Positions 1-8,110 of a DNA stretch of 64,000 nucleotides are shown in pieces. The notes under the pieces were generated by a model, which was not told the origin of the DNA, ran no database searches, and worked only from the letters and a program-made list of their open reading frames with translations. The stretch comes from Streptomyces sp. SUK 48 (GTDB lineage: Bacteria; Actinomycetota; Actinomycetes; Streptomycetales; Streptomycetaceae). The stretch spans positions 7,788,001 through 7,852,000 of the forward strand of contig NZ_CP045740.1 in assembly GCF_009650765.1 (NCBI RefSeq), given 5' to 3'. The position numbers and the translations under genes were made by a program. The stretch's first letter is position 1. The number at the start of each line of letters is the position of its first letter.

Positions 1-173
1 CGCCTCCCGCGCTCTGCGGATTCCTGCTCCTGCTGGTGCTGCTGTTCTCGGTGTCCTACGCCGTCGGCTCGGCGGCGGGGCCGGTGGCACCCGGCATGCA
101 CGGCACCGGGAGCGGCGGGAGCGGCGGCGGTACGGGCGACATGCCCGGGATGAGTCATGGGGGCGGCGAGTGA
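1..173 (+). CDS. C-terminal end of a small membrane protein (partial)
   Basis: Only the last 56 codons are present. They encode a hydrophobic helix (LLLLVLLFSVSYAVG) followed by a Gly/Ser tail containing Met and His (PGMHG, DMPGMSHGGGE), with the stop at 171-173. The His/Met tail and the GTGA overlap with the downstream CopA-type ATPase suggest an accessory copper-handling membrane protein. I do not recognise a family from this fragment, and the start lies outside the window. Confidence 0.6.
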   Translation, partial: PPALCGFLLLLVLLFSVSYAVGSAAGPVAPGMHGTGSGGSGGGTGDMPGMSHGGGE

Positions 174-2464
174 CCGCTCTCGAACCGGCGGCGGAACTCG
201 TCGTCACCGACCTCACCGTGGGCGGGATGACCTGCGCGGCCTGTGTCCGCCGGGTGGAGAAGAAGCTCGGCAGGCTGGACGGCGTCACGGCCACGGTCAA
301 CCTGGCCACGGGGCTCGCCCGGGTCAGCCACCCGGCCGATGTCGCGCCCGAGAGCCTCGTCACCGCGGTCGAACAGGCCGGGTACCAGGCCGCGTTGCCG
401 GTGACCGAGGTCGCCGAGGTGGCTGCGAGGGCCGAGGACGAGGAGGAGGCCGGGTCCCGGCGCGAGCGGGAGCGCATCACGGTGACCGCGCTGCTGGCCG
501 TACCGGTGCTGGTGCTCTCCATGGTGCCGGCCCTGCAATTCGGGAACTGGCAGTGGCTGTGCTTCGTGCTGGCCGCTCCGGTGGCCGTGTGGAGCGCCTG
601 GCCCTTCCACCTCCGCGCGCTGCGGGGGCTGCGCCACTCCACGGCCACGATGGACACCCTGGTCTCGCTGGGGATCGTGGCGTCGTTCGCGTGGTCGGCG
701 TACGCGCTGTTCCTCGGCGGGGCGGGTGAGCCCGGGATGCGGATGTCGTTCAGCCTCCTGCCCTCCGCGTCGGACGGCAGGGCGCACCTGTATCTGGAAG
801 CGGCCGTCAGCGTCCCGCTGTTCGTGCTGACCGGACGGTTCCTGGAGGGGCGGGCCCGGCGGGGGACCGGGGCGGCGCTGCGGTCGCTCGCCGAGCTGGC
901 GGCCAAGAAGGTCTCGGTGCGCGACGAGCTCGGCGAGCGGTCGATCCCGGTCGAGCGGCTGCGCGTGGGGCAGACCTTCGTGGTGCGGCCGGGGGAGCGG
1001 GTCGCCACCGACGGACGCGTGACGCGGGGCACCTCCGCCGTGGACCTGTCCCTGGTGACCGGCGAGAGCGAGCCGGTGGCGGTGGGTCCGGGCTCGGCCC
1101 TGGTCGGCGGCGCCGTCAACGCCGGCGGGCTGCTTCTGGTGGAGGCCACGGCGGTCGGCGCGGACACCCGGCTCGCGCGGATCACCCGCCTCGTCACCGA
1201 GGCACAGGCCGGAAAGGCACGGGCGCAGCGGCTGGCGGACGCGGTCGCCGGAGTGTTCGTACCCGTCGTCCTCGCCCTCTCGGTGACCGTCCTCGGGTTC
1301 TGGCTGGGTGCCGGCGCCGATCCGCAGGCGGCCCTCACCGCCTGCGTGGCCGTACTCGTCGTGGCCTGCCCCTGCGCGCTCGGGCTGGCGACGCCCACCG
1401 CGCTGATGGCCGCCACCGGGCGCGGGGCGCAGCTGGGCGTGCTGGTGCGGGGACCGCGGACACTGGAGGCCCTTCAGCACGTGGACACGGTCGTCCTGGA
1501 CAAGACCGGCACGCTGACCAGCGGTCATATGACGGTGGCCCGGGTCACCGCGCTGCCGGGCGCGCTCGGGCAGGAGGCGCTGGTGCGGCTGGCCGGCGCC
1601 GTGGAGCAGGGCTCCGAGCATCCGATCGGACAGGCCGTGACCGCGTACGCCCGCCGCACGGGCGAGGTGGGACCCCTGCCGGACGTGACGGACTTCGCCG
1701 CCGTCCCCGGGTACGGGGTCCACGGCCGGGTGGACGGTCTGGCGGTCGAGGTGGGCTCCCCGGAGGGCGAGCTGCCGCGCGAACTGGCCAAGGCGCTGGC
1801 CGCGGCGGAGGAGGCCGCGCACACCCCGGTCCTGGTACGGGTCGACGGGCGCGCCAAGGCGCTGATCGCCGTCGGCGACGTGCTGCGCCCCGGCAGCTAC
1901 CGGGCCGTGGACCGGCTGCGGCGGCTCGGCATCCGCCCGGTGCTGGCCACCGGAGACCGCAAGGCGTCCGCCGAGGCCGTCGCCGCCGCGCTCGGCATCG
2001 ACGAGGTGCACGCCCGCTGCACCCCGGAGGGCAAGGCCGCCCTGGTGCGGAGACTGCGAGACGAGGGCGCACGGGTGGCGGTCGTGGGGGACGGGGTGAA
2101 CGACGCCGCCGCGCTCGCCGGGGCCGACCTGGGCATCGCCCTGGGCAGCGGCGCCGACGTGGCCATCGGCGCGGCCGACCTGACCCTGGCCCGCGGGGAC
2201 ATCGAGGCGCTGGTCGACGCCGTGCGTCTGGCCCGGCGCACCCTGGGCACGATCCGGGCCAACCTGGCCTGGGCGTTCGGCTACAACGTCGTCACCGTGC
2301 CGCCTGCCATGGTCGGCCTGCTCGATCCCATGGTCGCGGCCGCCGCGATGTCGGCGAGTTCCGTGCTCGTGGTGGCGAACAGCCTCCGGCTGCGCAACTG
2401 GCGGCCGGCCGCGGCCCGAGGCCGGGCGCACGGGGCGCGTGCCGGGAAGGCGGGTGCGCGATGA
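170..2464 (+). CDS. copA: Copper-translocating P1B-type ATPase (CopA-like)
   Basis: Membrane pump of 764 residues that exports Cu(I) using ATP. Seen directly: an N-terminal heavy-metal-associated domain with GMTCAAC (Cys22 and Cys25), membrane helices from about residue 105, the transport motif CPC (Cys400, Cys402) followed by ALGLATP, the phosphorylation motif DKTGTLT with Asp444, SEHPIG, and the hinge motif GDGVNDAAAL. CPC with a single N-terminal CxxC domain is typical of Cu(I) exporters of 730-800 residues. The GTG start overlaps the preceding stop (GTGA), so translation is probably coupled. The next gene overlaps its stop by ATGA. Probably copper-induced, but the operon promoter lies outside the window. 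Confidence 0.95.
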   Translation: MTALEPAAELVVTDLTVGGMTCAACVRRVEKKLGRLDGVTATVNLATGLARVSHPADVAPESLVTAVEQAGYQAALPVTEVAEVAARAEDEEEAGSRRERERITVTALLAVPVLVLSMVPALQFGNWQWLCFVLAAPVAVWSAWPFHLRALRGLRHSTATMDTLVSLGIVASFAWSAYALFLGGAGEPGMRMSFSLLPSASDGRAHLYLEAAVSVPLFVLTGRFLEGRARRGTGAALRSLAELAAKKVSVRDELGERSIPVERLRVGQTFVVRPGERVATDGRVTRGTSAVDLSLVTGESEPVAVGPGSALVGGAVNAGGLLLVEATAVGADTRLARITRLVTEAQAGKARAQRLADAVAGVFVPVVLALSVTVLGFWLGAGADPQAALTACVAVLVVACPCALGLATPTALMAATGRGAQLGVLVRGPRTLEALQHVDTVVLDKTGTLTSGHMTVARVTALPGALGQEALVRLAGAVEQGSEHPIGQAVTAYARRTGEVGPLPDVTDFAAVPGYGVHGRVDGLAVEVGSPEGELPRELAKALAAAEEAAHTPVLVRVDGRAKALIAVGDVLRPGSYRAVDRLRRLGIRPVLATGDRKASAEAVAAALGIDEVHARCTPEGKAALVRRLRDEGARVAVVGDGVNDAAALAGADLGIALGSGADVAIGAADLTLARGDIEALVDAVRLARRTLGTIRANLAWAFGYNVVTVPPAMVGLLDPMVAAAAMSASSVLVVANSLRLRNWRPAAARGRAHGARAGKAGAR

Positions 2465-3009
2465 CGTGGATCGGAATCAGGGACCGGGTCTCGCGGGCGC
2501 GGGGCCTGGACCGGCGGCGGGTGCGGGACGGCGCACTGGCCGTCCTGGCGCCCGTCGTGGCGTGCTGTGCGGCGCTGGCGGGGCTGACCGCCTGGGTGGG
2601 CGCGGGCCGGGCCGGCAGTCCGGCGCGTATCCGTGTCACGGAGGGGCGGGTCCTGCTGCCGTCCGTCGGTGTTCCGGAGACGGCGGCGTTCTTCCGCGTC
2701 GCCAACGACGGCGGCTCCGCCGACACGCTCGTCCGGATCACGGCGCGTGGCGTCCCCGGCGAGGTCGCGCTCTCCCGGCACGTCATGACGCGGGGCAACA
2801 CGGCCTACCGTGCCGAGACCGACTCCGTGTCCGTCGCCGCGGGCGAACGTCTCGCCATGTCGCCGATCGGTGTCGATCTGACGGTGCCCGTGCCCTCGAA
2901 GGCGTGGCGTTCGGGTGATCTCGTGCCGTTCACGCTGGAGTTCCGGCGCAGCGGCCCGGTCAGGGTCCTGGCCGTGGTGGTGCGGCCGGGTACGGTGTCG
3001 GCGCGGTAG
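2461..3009 (+). CDS. PCuAC/DUF461-like copper chaperone-type protein with degenerate metal site
   Basis: Protein of 182 residues with an N-terminal membrane anchor (ALAVLAPVVACCAALAGLTAWV, about residues 26-47) and an extracellular beta-rich domain resembling PCuAC. That family carries Cu(I) outside the cell to oxidases through an H-x-M ... M ... H-x-M set of ligands. Here the first region reads SRHVMT, so one His and one Met remain. The position that is normally GYHLM reads GVDLT, so the second His-x-Met is lost. The scaffold phrase DLVPFTLEF matches the family. It overlaps copA by ATGA, so the two are one operon. Metal binding is likely weaker than in the family, or the role has changed. 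Confidence 0.65.
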   Translation: MTWIGIRDRVSRARGLDRRRVRDGALAVLAPVVACCAALAGLTAWVGAGRAGSPARIRVTEGRVLLPSVGVPETAAFFRVANDGGSADTLVRITARGVPGEVALSRHVMTRGNTAYRAETDSVSVAAGERLAMSPIGVDLTVPVPSKAWRSGDLVPFTLEFRRSGPVRVLAVVVRPGTVSAR

Positions 3010-3069
3010 TCGCTTCCCGTGCTCTCCGAGTTCCTGTGCGTCTGCTGTGAGTTGTGTCGCCTCATTGCC

Positions 3070-3100
3070 GGTGGGCCGAGGGGCGGGGTTCGCGCCCACC
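3070..3100 (+). terminator. GC hairpin between the copper operon and the Met-rich gene
   Basis: GGTGGGC (3070-3076) pairs with GCCCACC (3094-3100) about 60 bases past the stop of the PCuAC-like gene. There is no T tract, as is usual for high-GC actinobacterial terminators. It may only attenuate transcription. Confidence 0.4.
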
Positions 3101-3142
3101 CCCTGACGGCGACCGGATCCCGGGTGCGAGGATGAGCGGGCT

Positions 3143-3922
3143 ATGACTGTCCCAGGGTGGTGCCGCGCAGTGCGGGCCGGCGTGTTCGCCGCGGCCTGTG
3201 TGCTGCTCGCCGCCCTCGGTCACGCGACGATGTCGGGAACCGCCGTCCCCTGGTGGGCCATGGCCGCGGGGGCGGCCGGGACCGGCGCGGCGGGCTGGCT
3301 GCTCGCCGGGCGGGAGCGCGGCCGTACATCGATCGTCGCGGTCGTGACCGCTGCCCAGGTGGTGCTCCACGAGACCTTCTCGCTGGCGCAGTCCTCGGCG
3401 TCCGGCCCCATGACCATGGCCCACGCCGGTCCGCCGACGGGCACGAGCGCCATGCGTATGGACCCTATGAGCCCTATGAGCTCGATGGGTTCGATGCACA
3501 TGAACTCCATGGGGTCCATGAACTCCATGGGGTCCATGGGTTCGATGCACACGGGTGCCATGGGCGGGATGGACATGGGGTCCGCGGGCCAGTCGGTCCA
3601 CGGCATGGCCGGACTCGGCCCTGTGCACGACATGGCCGGCATGAGCGGTGCGGCCTCGGTCGGCATGTTCGCCGCGCACTTCCTGGCCGCGGTCCTGTGC
3701 GGGCTGTGGCTCGCCTACGGCGAGCGGGCCGTCTTCCGCGTCCTGCGGGCGACGGCCGCCTGGCTCGCGGCCCCGCTGCGGCTGCTCGGGGCGCTGCCCA
3801 CGCCGTACCGCCGTCCCGGCGTGCACGGGCGCCGCGCCGTCGACGCGCCGGCCCCGGTGCGTCTTCTCCTGTGCTGCTCCCTCACCTTCCGGGGGCCGCC
3901 CGTGGGTGCCGCTGTCCGCTGA
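3143..3922 (+). CDS. Methionine-rich membrane protein, probable copper-binding
   Basis: Protein of 259 residues. Two hydrophobic helices at about residues 10-55 are followed by a central segment (about 95-170) dominated by Met, Ser, Gly and His, with repeats of the kind SMGSMN and GGMDMG. A third helix follows (MFAAHFLAAVLCGLWLAYG) and then a basic tail. Met/His-rich extracytoplasmic loops are a known way of binding Cu(I), as in CopC, PcoA and CopI proteins. The position beside copA supports a copper role. It is not a recognised enzyme. The repeats are Met-Gly/Ser triplets that can expand or contract. Upstream of the start is GAGGATGAG, a weak ribosome site. Confidence 0.7.
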   Translation: MTVPGWCRAVRAGVFAAACVLLAALGHATMSGTAVPWWAMAAGAAGTGAAGWLLAGRERGRTSIVAVVTAAQVVLHETFSLAQSSASGPMTMAHAGPPTGTSAMRMDPMSPMSSMGSMHMNSMGSMNSMGSMGSMHTGAMGGMDMGSAGQSVHGMAGLGPVHDMAGMSGAASVGMFAAHFLAAVLCGLWLAYGERAVFRVLRATAAWLAAPLRLLGALPTPYRRPGVHGRRAVDAPAPVRLLLCCSLTFRGPPVGAAVR

Positions 3923-4153
3923 GACAGCCGGATCCACCGGAGCCCCTCGTTCCCTCGTCCTCTCGTCTCGTGCGCCCTCGCGCGCGGATGTGCCCGGAAC
4001 TCTCTGCCCGGCACCTCGACGCGAGGCCGTGAGCGGACCGTTCCCCACGGGCTCCGGGCATCGCCCTGCCTCCGCGTACGGGCGCACCCCATGACCCGGT
4101 GAGCCATGCCCCCGCGCGGGCGGCCCCGGAAGACCCGAGAAGGACCTCACACG

Positions 4154-4756
4154 ATGATCTCTGTCATGCCCGTTCCACGGGCGGACCGTGCCGCCGCGGA
4201 CGAGTCGGCGACCGCCTGGGCGCTGGCCGCCCGCGGCGGAGACCCCGACGCCGCCGACCACTTCGTCCGCGCCCTGCACGGCGACGTCCTGCGCTACGTC
4301 ACCTACCTCAGCGGCGACCCCCAGACCGCCCACGACCTGACCCAGGACACCTTCGCGCGGGCCTTCGGCAGCCTGCACCGCTACGAAGGGCGGGCCTCGG
4401 CCCGTACCTGGCTGCTCTCCATCGCGCGCCGCGCCGTCGCCGACAGCCTGCGCCGCGCCGCGGTCCGCCCCCGGATCGCGGACACCGTCGACTGGCGGAC
4501 GGCGGTGGAGGGCGCGCAGCCCCGCGGTCTGCCCGGCTTCGAGGACGGCATCGCCCTGCTCGGCCTTCTGGAGACCCTGCCCGACGAACGCCGCGAGGCG
4601 TTCCTGCTGACCCAAATGGTCGGGCTGTCGTACGAGGAGGCGGCCGGGTTCGCCGGCTGTCCCGTCGGCACGGTCCGCTCCCGGGTGTCCCGCGCCCGGG
4701 CGACCCTCGAACGGGTGCTGCGGGAGGCCGAGGCGGTGAGCGCGCCGGCCGGCTGA
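4154..4756 (+). CDS. ECF-family RNA polymerase sigma factor
   Basis: Protein of 200 residues from ATG 4154, chosen because AGAAGGA lies about 9 bases upstream; a longer frame opens at 4106. Region 2 is visible as AHDLTQDTFARAFGSLHRYEGRASARTWLLSIARRAVAD. Region 4 is LETLPDERREAFLLTQMVGLSYEEAAGFAGCPVGTVRSRVSRARATL, a helix-turn-helix for -35 recognition. No anti-sigma gene or zinc-finger domain is adjacent, so it must be controlled transcriptionally or from a distant locus. It sits between the copper genes and the isonitrile operon and may control either. That is inference. Confidence 0.9.
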   Translation: MISVMPVPRADRAAADESATAWALAARGGDPDAADHFVRALHGDVLRYVTYLSGDPQTAHDLTQDTFARAFGSLHRYEGRASARTWLLSIARRAVADSLRRAAVRPRIADTVDWRTAVEGAQPRGLPGFEDGIALLGLLETLPDERREAFLLTQMVGLSYEEAAGFAGCPVGTVRSRVSRARATLERVLREAEAVSAPAG

Positions 4757-4794
4757 CGCCGAGCCCGCTGAGGGCCAAACGTTCGTGACGGCGC

Positions 4795-4830
4795 GCGGCG
4801 GCACGGTCCTCGGCGGGGGACCGTGCCGCC
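4795..4830 (+). terminator. Strong 14-bp hairpin terminator after the sigma factor gene
   Basis: A perfect 14-bp stem (4795-4808 with 4817-4830) closes an 8-base loop about 40 bases past the sigma gene stop. It separates sigma-factor transcription from the isonitrile operon that starts at 5046, so that operon probably has its own promoter in 4831-5033. Confidence 0.75.
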
Positions 4831-4936
4831 GGGAACTCGACGGCGGGGGCGGACGACTACTGCGGTGCGGGCATCGTCGGCGGACCGTAGGGAGCGGGCA
4901 ACTCCCGTGCTGGATGCGGAAATCGGCAGGAACCGG

Positions 4937-4970
4937 CGGCAACTCGTCGAAACTCGTGGGAACTCAACGG
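4937..4970. repeat. 10-bp-phased direct repeats upstream of the isonitrile operon
   Basis: Three consecutive decamers begin AACTCGTCGA (4941), AACTCGTGGG (4951) and AACTCAACGG (4961). A fainter unit starts at 4931. Units exactly one helical turn apart fit a regulator binding cooperatively on one face of the DNA. The start CGGCAACTCG (4937-4946) recurs at 17457-17466, upstream of the ABC importer. Function is unproven. Confidence 0.45.
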
Positions 4971-5045
4971 CTCCTCGCCCCGACTCCTACCGCGACGACA
5001 CCGGCCCGACGGTCGGCCGCGACGGCAGTGACCAGGAGGGCCCGT

Positions 5046-5801
5046 ATGACACCCGAGACAGAGGACGCGTTCGCGGCGATCAGAAGCGCGCACGGCACGG
5101 ACTCCCTCCACCGTGTGGAACTCATGCTCCAGCCCGGGGCAGGGGGCCCGCGGCACCCGCTCCAGCGGGGCGCCAGGTGGATCCTGCCGGGGCTGGCGCC
5201 CACCCCCTGGCACGACCCCCGCGGTCATCCTGAACTGGCCCCGCTCGTCGCGGCGTTCGAAGCGGCTCATCCGCTGATCAAGGAGGAGCTGACCGCCGCC
5301 TGGGAGGGGCGCCCGGAGGCGTTCTCGGGCTACGAGCACTACCTGAGCCGCCAGGAGGACTGGCAGGCGCTCCATCTGTACCGGGACGGCGGGCTGGTCG
5401 AGGAAACGGCGGGCCTCGCGCCCACGGCGTACCAGGTGCTCGACGAGTTCGCCGTACGGACGCAGAAGATATGCCCCCTCCTGGAATCCCATTTCTCCAT
5501 CCTGTTGCCGGGTGCGGTCATCGCCCCGCACTGCGACCTGTGGAACTTCAGCATCAACCTGCATCTCGCCGTGGACATCCCGGACGGCTGCGCCCTCACG
5601 GTGGCGGGGGAGACCCGGTCCTGGACGGAGGGGGAGTGTCTGCTCTTCGACTACTCCTTCGAGCACACGGCGCGCAACGACGGCGACCGGCCGCGGACCT
5701 GCCTCCTCGTGGACCTCTGGCATCCGGGGACGACCCTTCCGGAGCGGCTGGCCCTCACCGTGCTCATCGGTGAGATCAGGCGCCTCATGGCGGACGGCTG
5801 A
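5046..5801 (+). CDS. Aspartyl/asparaginyl beta-hydroxylase-family 2-oxoglutarate oxygenase
   Basis: Protein of 251 residues. ATG 5046 was chosen because AGGAGG lies 6 bases upstream; the frame is open from 4785. The C-terminal half carries the jelly-roll signature of this Fe(II)/2-oxoglutarate family: the metal ligand His in PHCDLWNFSINLHLAVDIP, the second His in FEHTARN, and the 2-oxoglutarate-binding Arg in RTCLLVDLWHP. It is the first gene of the isonitrile lipopeptide operon and is 5 bases from the MFS gene. It could hydroxylate the amino acid used by the NRPS, the fatty chain, or the finished product. It is not part of the minimal five-gene core, so it would be a tailoring addition. The substrate cannot be told from sequence. 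Confidence 0.8.
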   Translation: MTPETEDAFAAIRSAHGTDSLHRVELMLQPGAGGPRHPLQRGARWILPGLAPTPWHDPRGHPELAPLVAAFEAAHPLIKEELTAAWEGRPEAFSGYEHYLSRQEDWQALHLYRDGGLVEETAGLAPTAYQVLDEFAVRTQKICPLLESHFSILLPGAVIAPHCDLWNFSINLHLAVDIPDGCALTVAGETRSWTEGECLLFDYSFEHTARNDGDRPRTCLLVDLWHPGTTLPERLALTVLIGEIRRLMADG

Positions 5802-5806
5802 AACCG

Positions 5807-7180
5807 GTGCGGGCACGGTTCTCCCTTCTCGTTCTGGCGCTGGCCCAGCTGGTCATCGCGCTCGACTACAACATCGTCTACGTCGCCCTTCCCGACATCG
5901 GAGCCGGTCTCGGCTTCTCCCCGCACGATCTCCAGTGGGTGGTGAGCGCCTACGTCGTGACGACGGGCGGCTTCCTCCTGCTGGGCGGCCGGACGGCCGA
6001 CCTGCTGGGACGGCGCCGGACCTTCGTCGCGGCGGCCCTCGTGTACGCGGGTTCCTCGCTGGCGGGCGGCCTGGCCGAGTCGGCGGGCGCCCTGGTCGCC
6101 GTCCGCGCGGCGCAGGGCATCGGCGGCTCCCTGCTGTTCCCGGCCACCCTCGCGCTGATCAACACCCTCTACGCAAAGGGCTCGGCCCGGAACCGTGCCG
6201 TGGCGGTCTGGGGCGCCGCCGGGGCCGCCGGCCTCTGCTTCGGTTCGCTGCTGGGCGGCGTGCTCGTCGAGGCGTTCGGCTGGCGGTCCGTCTTCTTCGT
6301 CAACGTGCCCGTGGCGGCCGCGCTGGCCTGGGCGGGACGGAGGCTCTTCCCGGCGGACGGCCCGCGCACGGGCCCCCGCCGGTACGACGTGACGGGCGCG
6401 CTGGCCGGCACCGGCGGGATCACGCTCCTGGTGTTCTCGCTGATACACGCGCCCGAAGCGGGCTGGACCAGTCCCTCCACGCTGCTCGGCGCCACGCTCG
6501 CGGCCGTCCTGCTCACGGTCTTCGCGGTCGTGGAGATCCGTGCCCGCGATCCGCTGGTCCCGGCGCGGCTGTTCGCCCACCGGGGGCTGCTCGCGGCGAT
6601 GGCGCTCACCGCGCTCTACAGCGCCACCTTCAGCTCACTGCCGTACTTCCTGACCCTCTACTTCCAGAGCGTGCGCGGCTACGGCGCGTTCACGACCGGC
6701 CTCGCGTTCCTCGTCCCCGCCGTGGTGACCGCCCTGGGCACCAGGGCCGGTGAACTGGCGGTCGCCCGCGTCGGAGTGCCGCGCATGCTGGCCGGCGGCA
6801 TGGCGCTGGGCGCGGGCGGAGCCGTCGCACTCGGACTCGCGCTCACCGGAGACGGGTCGTACCTCTTGCTGCTGCCCGGCATCGTGCTCCTGGGGATCGG
6901 GCAGGGCGCCGCCTGGACCGGGATGTGGATCGCCGCCGCCTCCGAAGTGGCCGCCGAGGACCAGGGGGTGGCCTCCGGAATGGCGTCCACCACCCTCCAG
7001 GTGGGCGGCGCGGTCGGCCTCGCCCTGCTGGTCGCCCTGTCCTCGGGTGCCGCTCATGGCCCACCGGACGGGAACCAGCTCACCGGCATACGGATCGCCG
7101 TCTTCGCCGTCGCGGCCGCCCTCTGCTGCGGCGCCCCGCTCACCCTGGCCCTGCGCACCGGCCGTACCCCCGCCGCGTAG
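5807..7180 (+). CDS. MFS drug/H+ antiporter (DHA2-like), probable product exporter
   Basis: Integral membrane protein of 457 residues with about 14 predicted helices and typical motifs: LDYNIVYVALPDIGAGLGFSPHDLQWVVSAY in TM1-2, GGRTADLLGRRRTF in loop 2-3, and QGIGGSLLFPATLALI in TM4. DHA2 members export hydrophobic compounds with proton exchange and often give self-resistance in natural-product clusters. The start is GTG 5807, 5 bases after the hydroxylase stop. Its place inside the isonitrile operon suggests export of the lipopeptide. The transported compound is inferred. Confidence 0.88.
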   Translation: MRARFSLLVLALAQLVIALDYNIVYVALPDIGAGLGFSPHDLQWVVSAYVVTTGGFLLLGGRTADLLGRRRTFVAAALVYAGSSLAGGLAESAGALVAVRAAQGIGGSLLFPATLALINTLYAKGSARNRAVAVWGAAGAAGLCFGSLLGGVLVEAFGWRSVFFVNVPVAAALAWAGRRLFPADGPRTGPRRYDVTGALAGTGGITLLVFSLIHAPEAGWTSPSTLLGATLAAVLLTVFAVVEIRARDPLVPARLFAHRGLLAAMALTALYSATFSSLPYFLTLYFQSVRGYGAFTTGLAFLVPAVVTALGTRAGELAVARVGVPRMLAGGMALGAGGAVALGLALTGDGSYLLLLPGIVLLGIGQGAAWTGMWIAAASEVAAEDQGVASGMASTTLQVGGAVGLALLVALSSGAAHGPPDGNQLTGIRIAVFAVAAALCCGAPLTLALRTGRTPAA

Positions 7181-7219
7181 TCGGCTCTCCCCGCCCAGAA
7201 CAAGGAAGGACCGACAGTC

Positions 7220-8110
7220 ATGCACATCAAGGACCAGCCCGGTGCCGCGCTCGGCGTCACCGTCGAGGGCTTCGACCACACCACGGCCTCGGAAGCGGAC
7301 ATCCAGGCCCTCAAGGAAGCCGTCTACACGAAGAAGATCGCCGTGCTGAAGGGGCAGGACCTCTCTCCCGAGCGGTTCCTCGCCCTCGGCAGGCGCCTGG
7401 GCCGTCCCGAGACGTACTACGAGCCGATGTACCGGCACCCGGATGTCCCGGAGGTGTTCGTCTCCTCCAACGTCCCGGAGGGCGGCAAGCAGATAGGTGT
7501 GCCGAAGACGGGCAAGTTCTGGCACGCCGACTACCAGTTCATGCCCGACCCCTTCGGCCTCACCCTGATCCACCCGCAGGTGATCCCGGAGAAGAACCGC
7601 GGCACCTACTTCATCGACATGGGCAGGGCGTACGCGCGGCTGCCCGAGGAGCTGAGAGCGGCGGTCGCCGGAACACGCTGCCGGCACTCGGTGCGGAAGT
7701 ACTTCAAGATCCGGCCGCAGGACGTCTACCGGCCGCTCTCCGAGGTCATCGACGAGGTCGAGACGAAGACCCCGCCCGTCGTCCAGCCCACCACCTTCAC
7801 CCACCCGATGACCGGGGAAACGATCCTCTACATCAGCGAGGGCTTCACCGTCGGCATCGAGGGCCAGGACGGTGCACCACTCGGCGGGGAACTCCTCGCC
7901 GGCCTCCTCGAGGCCACCGGCCAGCTCGACGACACCTTCGCACACGAGGGCATCCACCTTCAGGGCTTCGAGAAGGGCGACCTGCTGGTCTGGGACAACC
8001 GCAGCCTCATCCACCGCGCCCGCCACACCACCACCCCGGAACCCACCGTGTCGTACCGGGTCACCGTCCACGACGAGCGGGCCCTGTACGACGGGATGGT
8101 GGCCGCGTGA
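7220..8110 (+). CDS. scoE: Non-haem Fe(II)/2-oxoglutarate isonitrile synthase (ScoE / Rv0097 type)
   Basis: TauD-like oxygenase of 296 residues. ScoE-type enzymes turn an N-carboxymethyl beta-amino acid into the isonitrile by oxidative decarboxylation. Seen here: the metal triad His102-x-Asp104 (FWHADYQF) and His265 (LIHRARH), and the 2-oxoglutarate Arg280. Residues I recall as important in S. coeruleorubidus ScoE (Tyr96, Tyr97, Tyr101, His132, Asp134, Lys193, His295, His299, Arg310) all have identical counterparts here at a constant offset of 30 (Tyr66, Tyr67, Tyr71, Lys163, His269 and so on). This separates it from ordinary taurine dioxygenases. GTGA overlap with the next gene; AAGGAAGG upstream of the ATG. 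Confidence 0.93.
   Translation: MHIKDQPGAALGVTVEGFDHTTASEADIQALKEAVYTKKIAVLKGQDLSPERFLALGRRLGRPETYYEPMYRHPDVPEVFVSSNVPEGGKQIGVPKTGKFWHADYQFMPDPFGLTLIHPQVIPEKNRGTYFIDMGRAYARLPEELRAAVAGTRCRHSVRKYFKIRPQDVYRPLSEVIDEVETKTPPVVQPTTFTHPMTGETILYISEGFTVGIEGQDGAPLGGELLAGLLEATGQLDDTFAHEGIHLQGFEKGDLLVWDNRSLIHRARHTTTPEPTVSYRVTVHDERALYDGMVAA

Noticed and set aside
3460..3600. Met-Gly-Ser coding repeats considered as a DNA repeat element
   Set aside because: The periodicity is codon-based inside a real reading frame, so it is a protein repeat.
3996..4020. GGAAC-type -35 and possible -10 upstream of the sigma gene
   Set aside because: The -10 is unconvincing and the motif is common by chance.
3062..4942. 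Open frame of 626 codons on the - strand across the Met-rich and sigma genes
   Set aside because: Composition is Arg/Pro/His-rich and repetitive only because it is antisense to the Met repeats.
7220..8110. Annotation as a generic taurine dioxygenase
   Set aside because: Residue pattern and operon order fit the isonitrile synthase branch much better.
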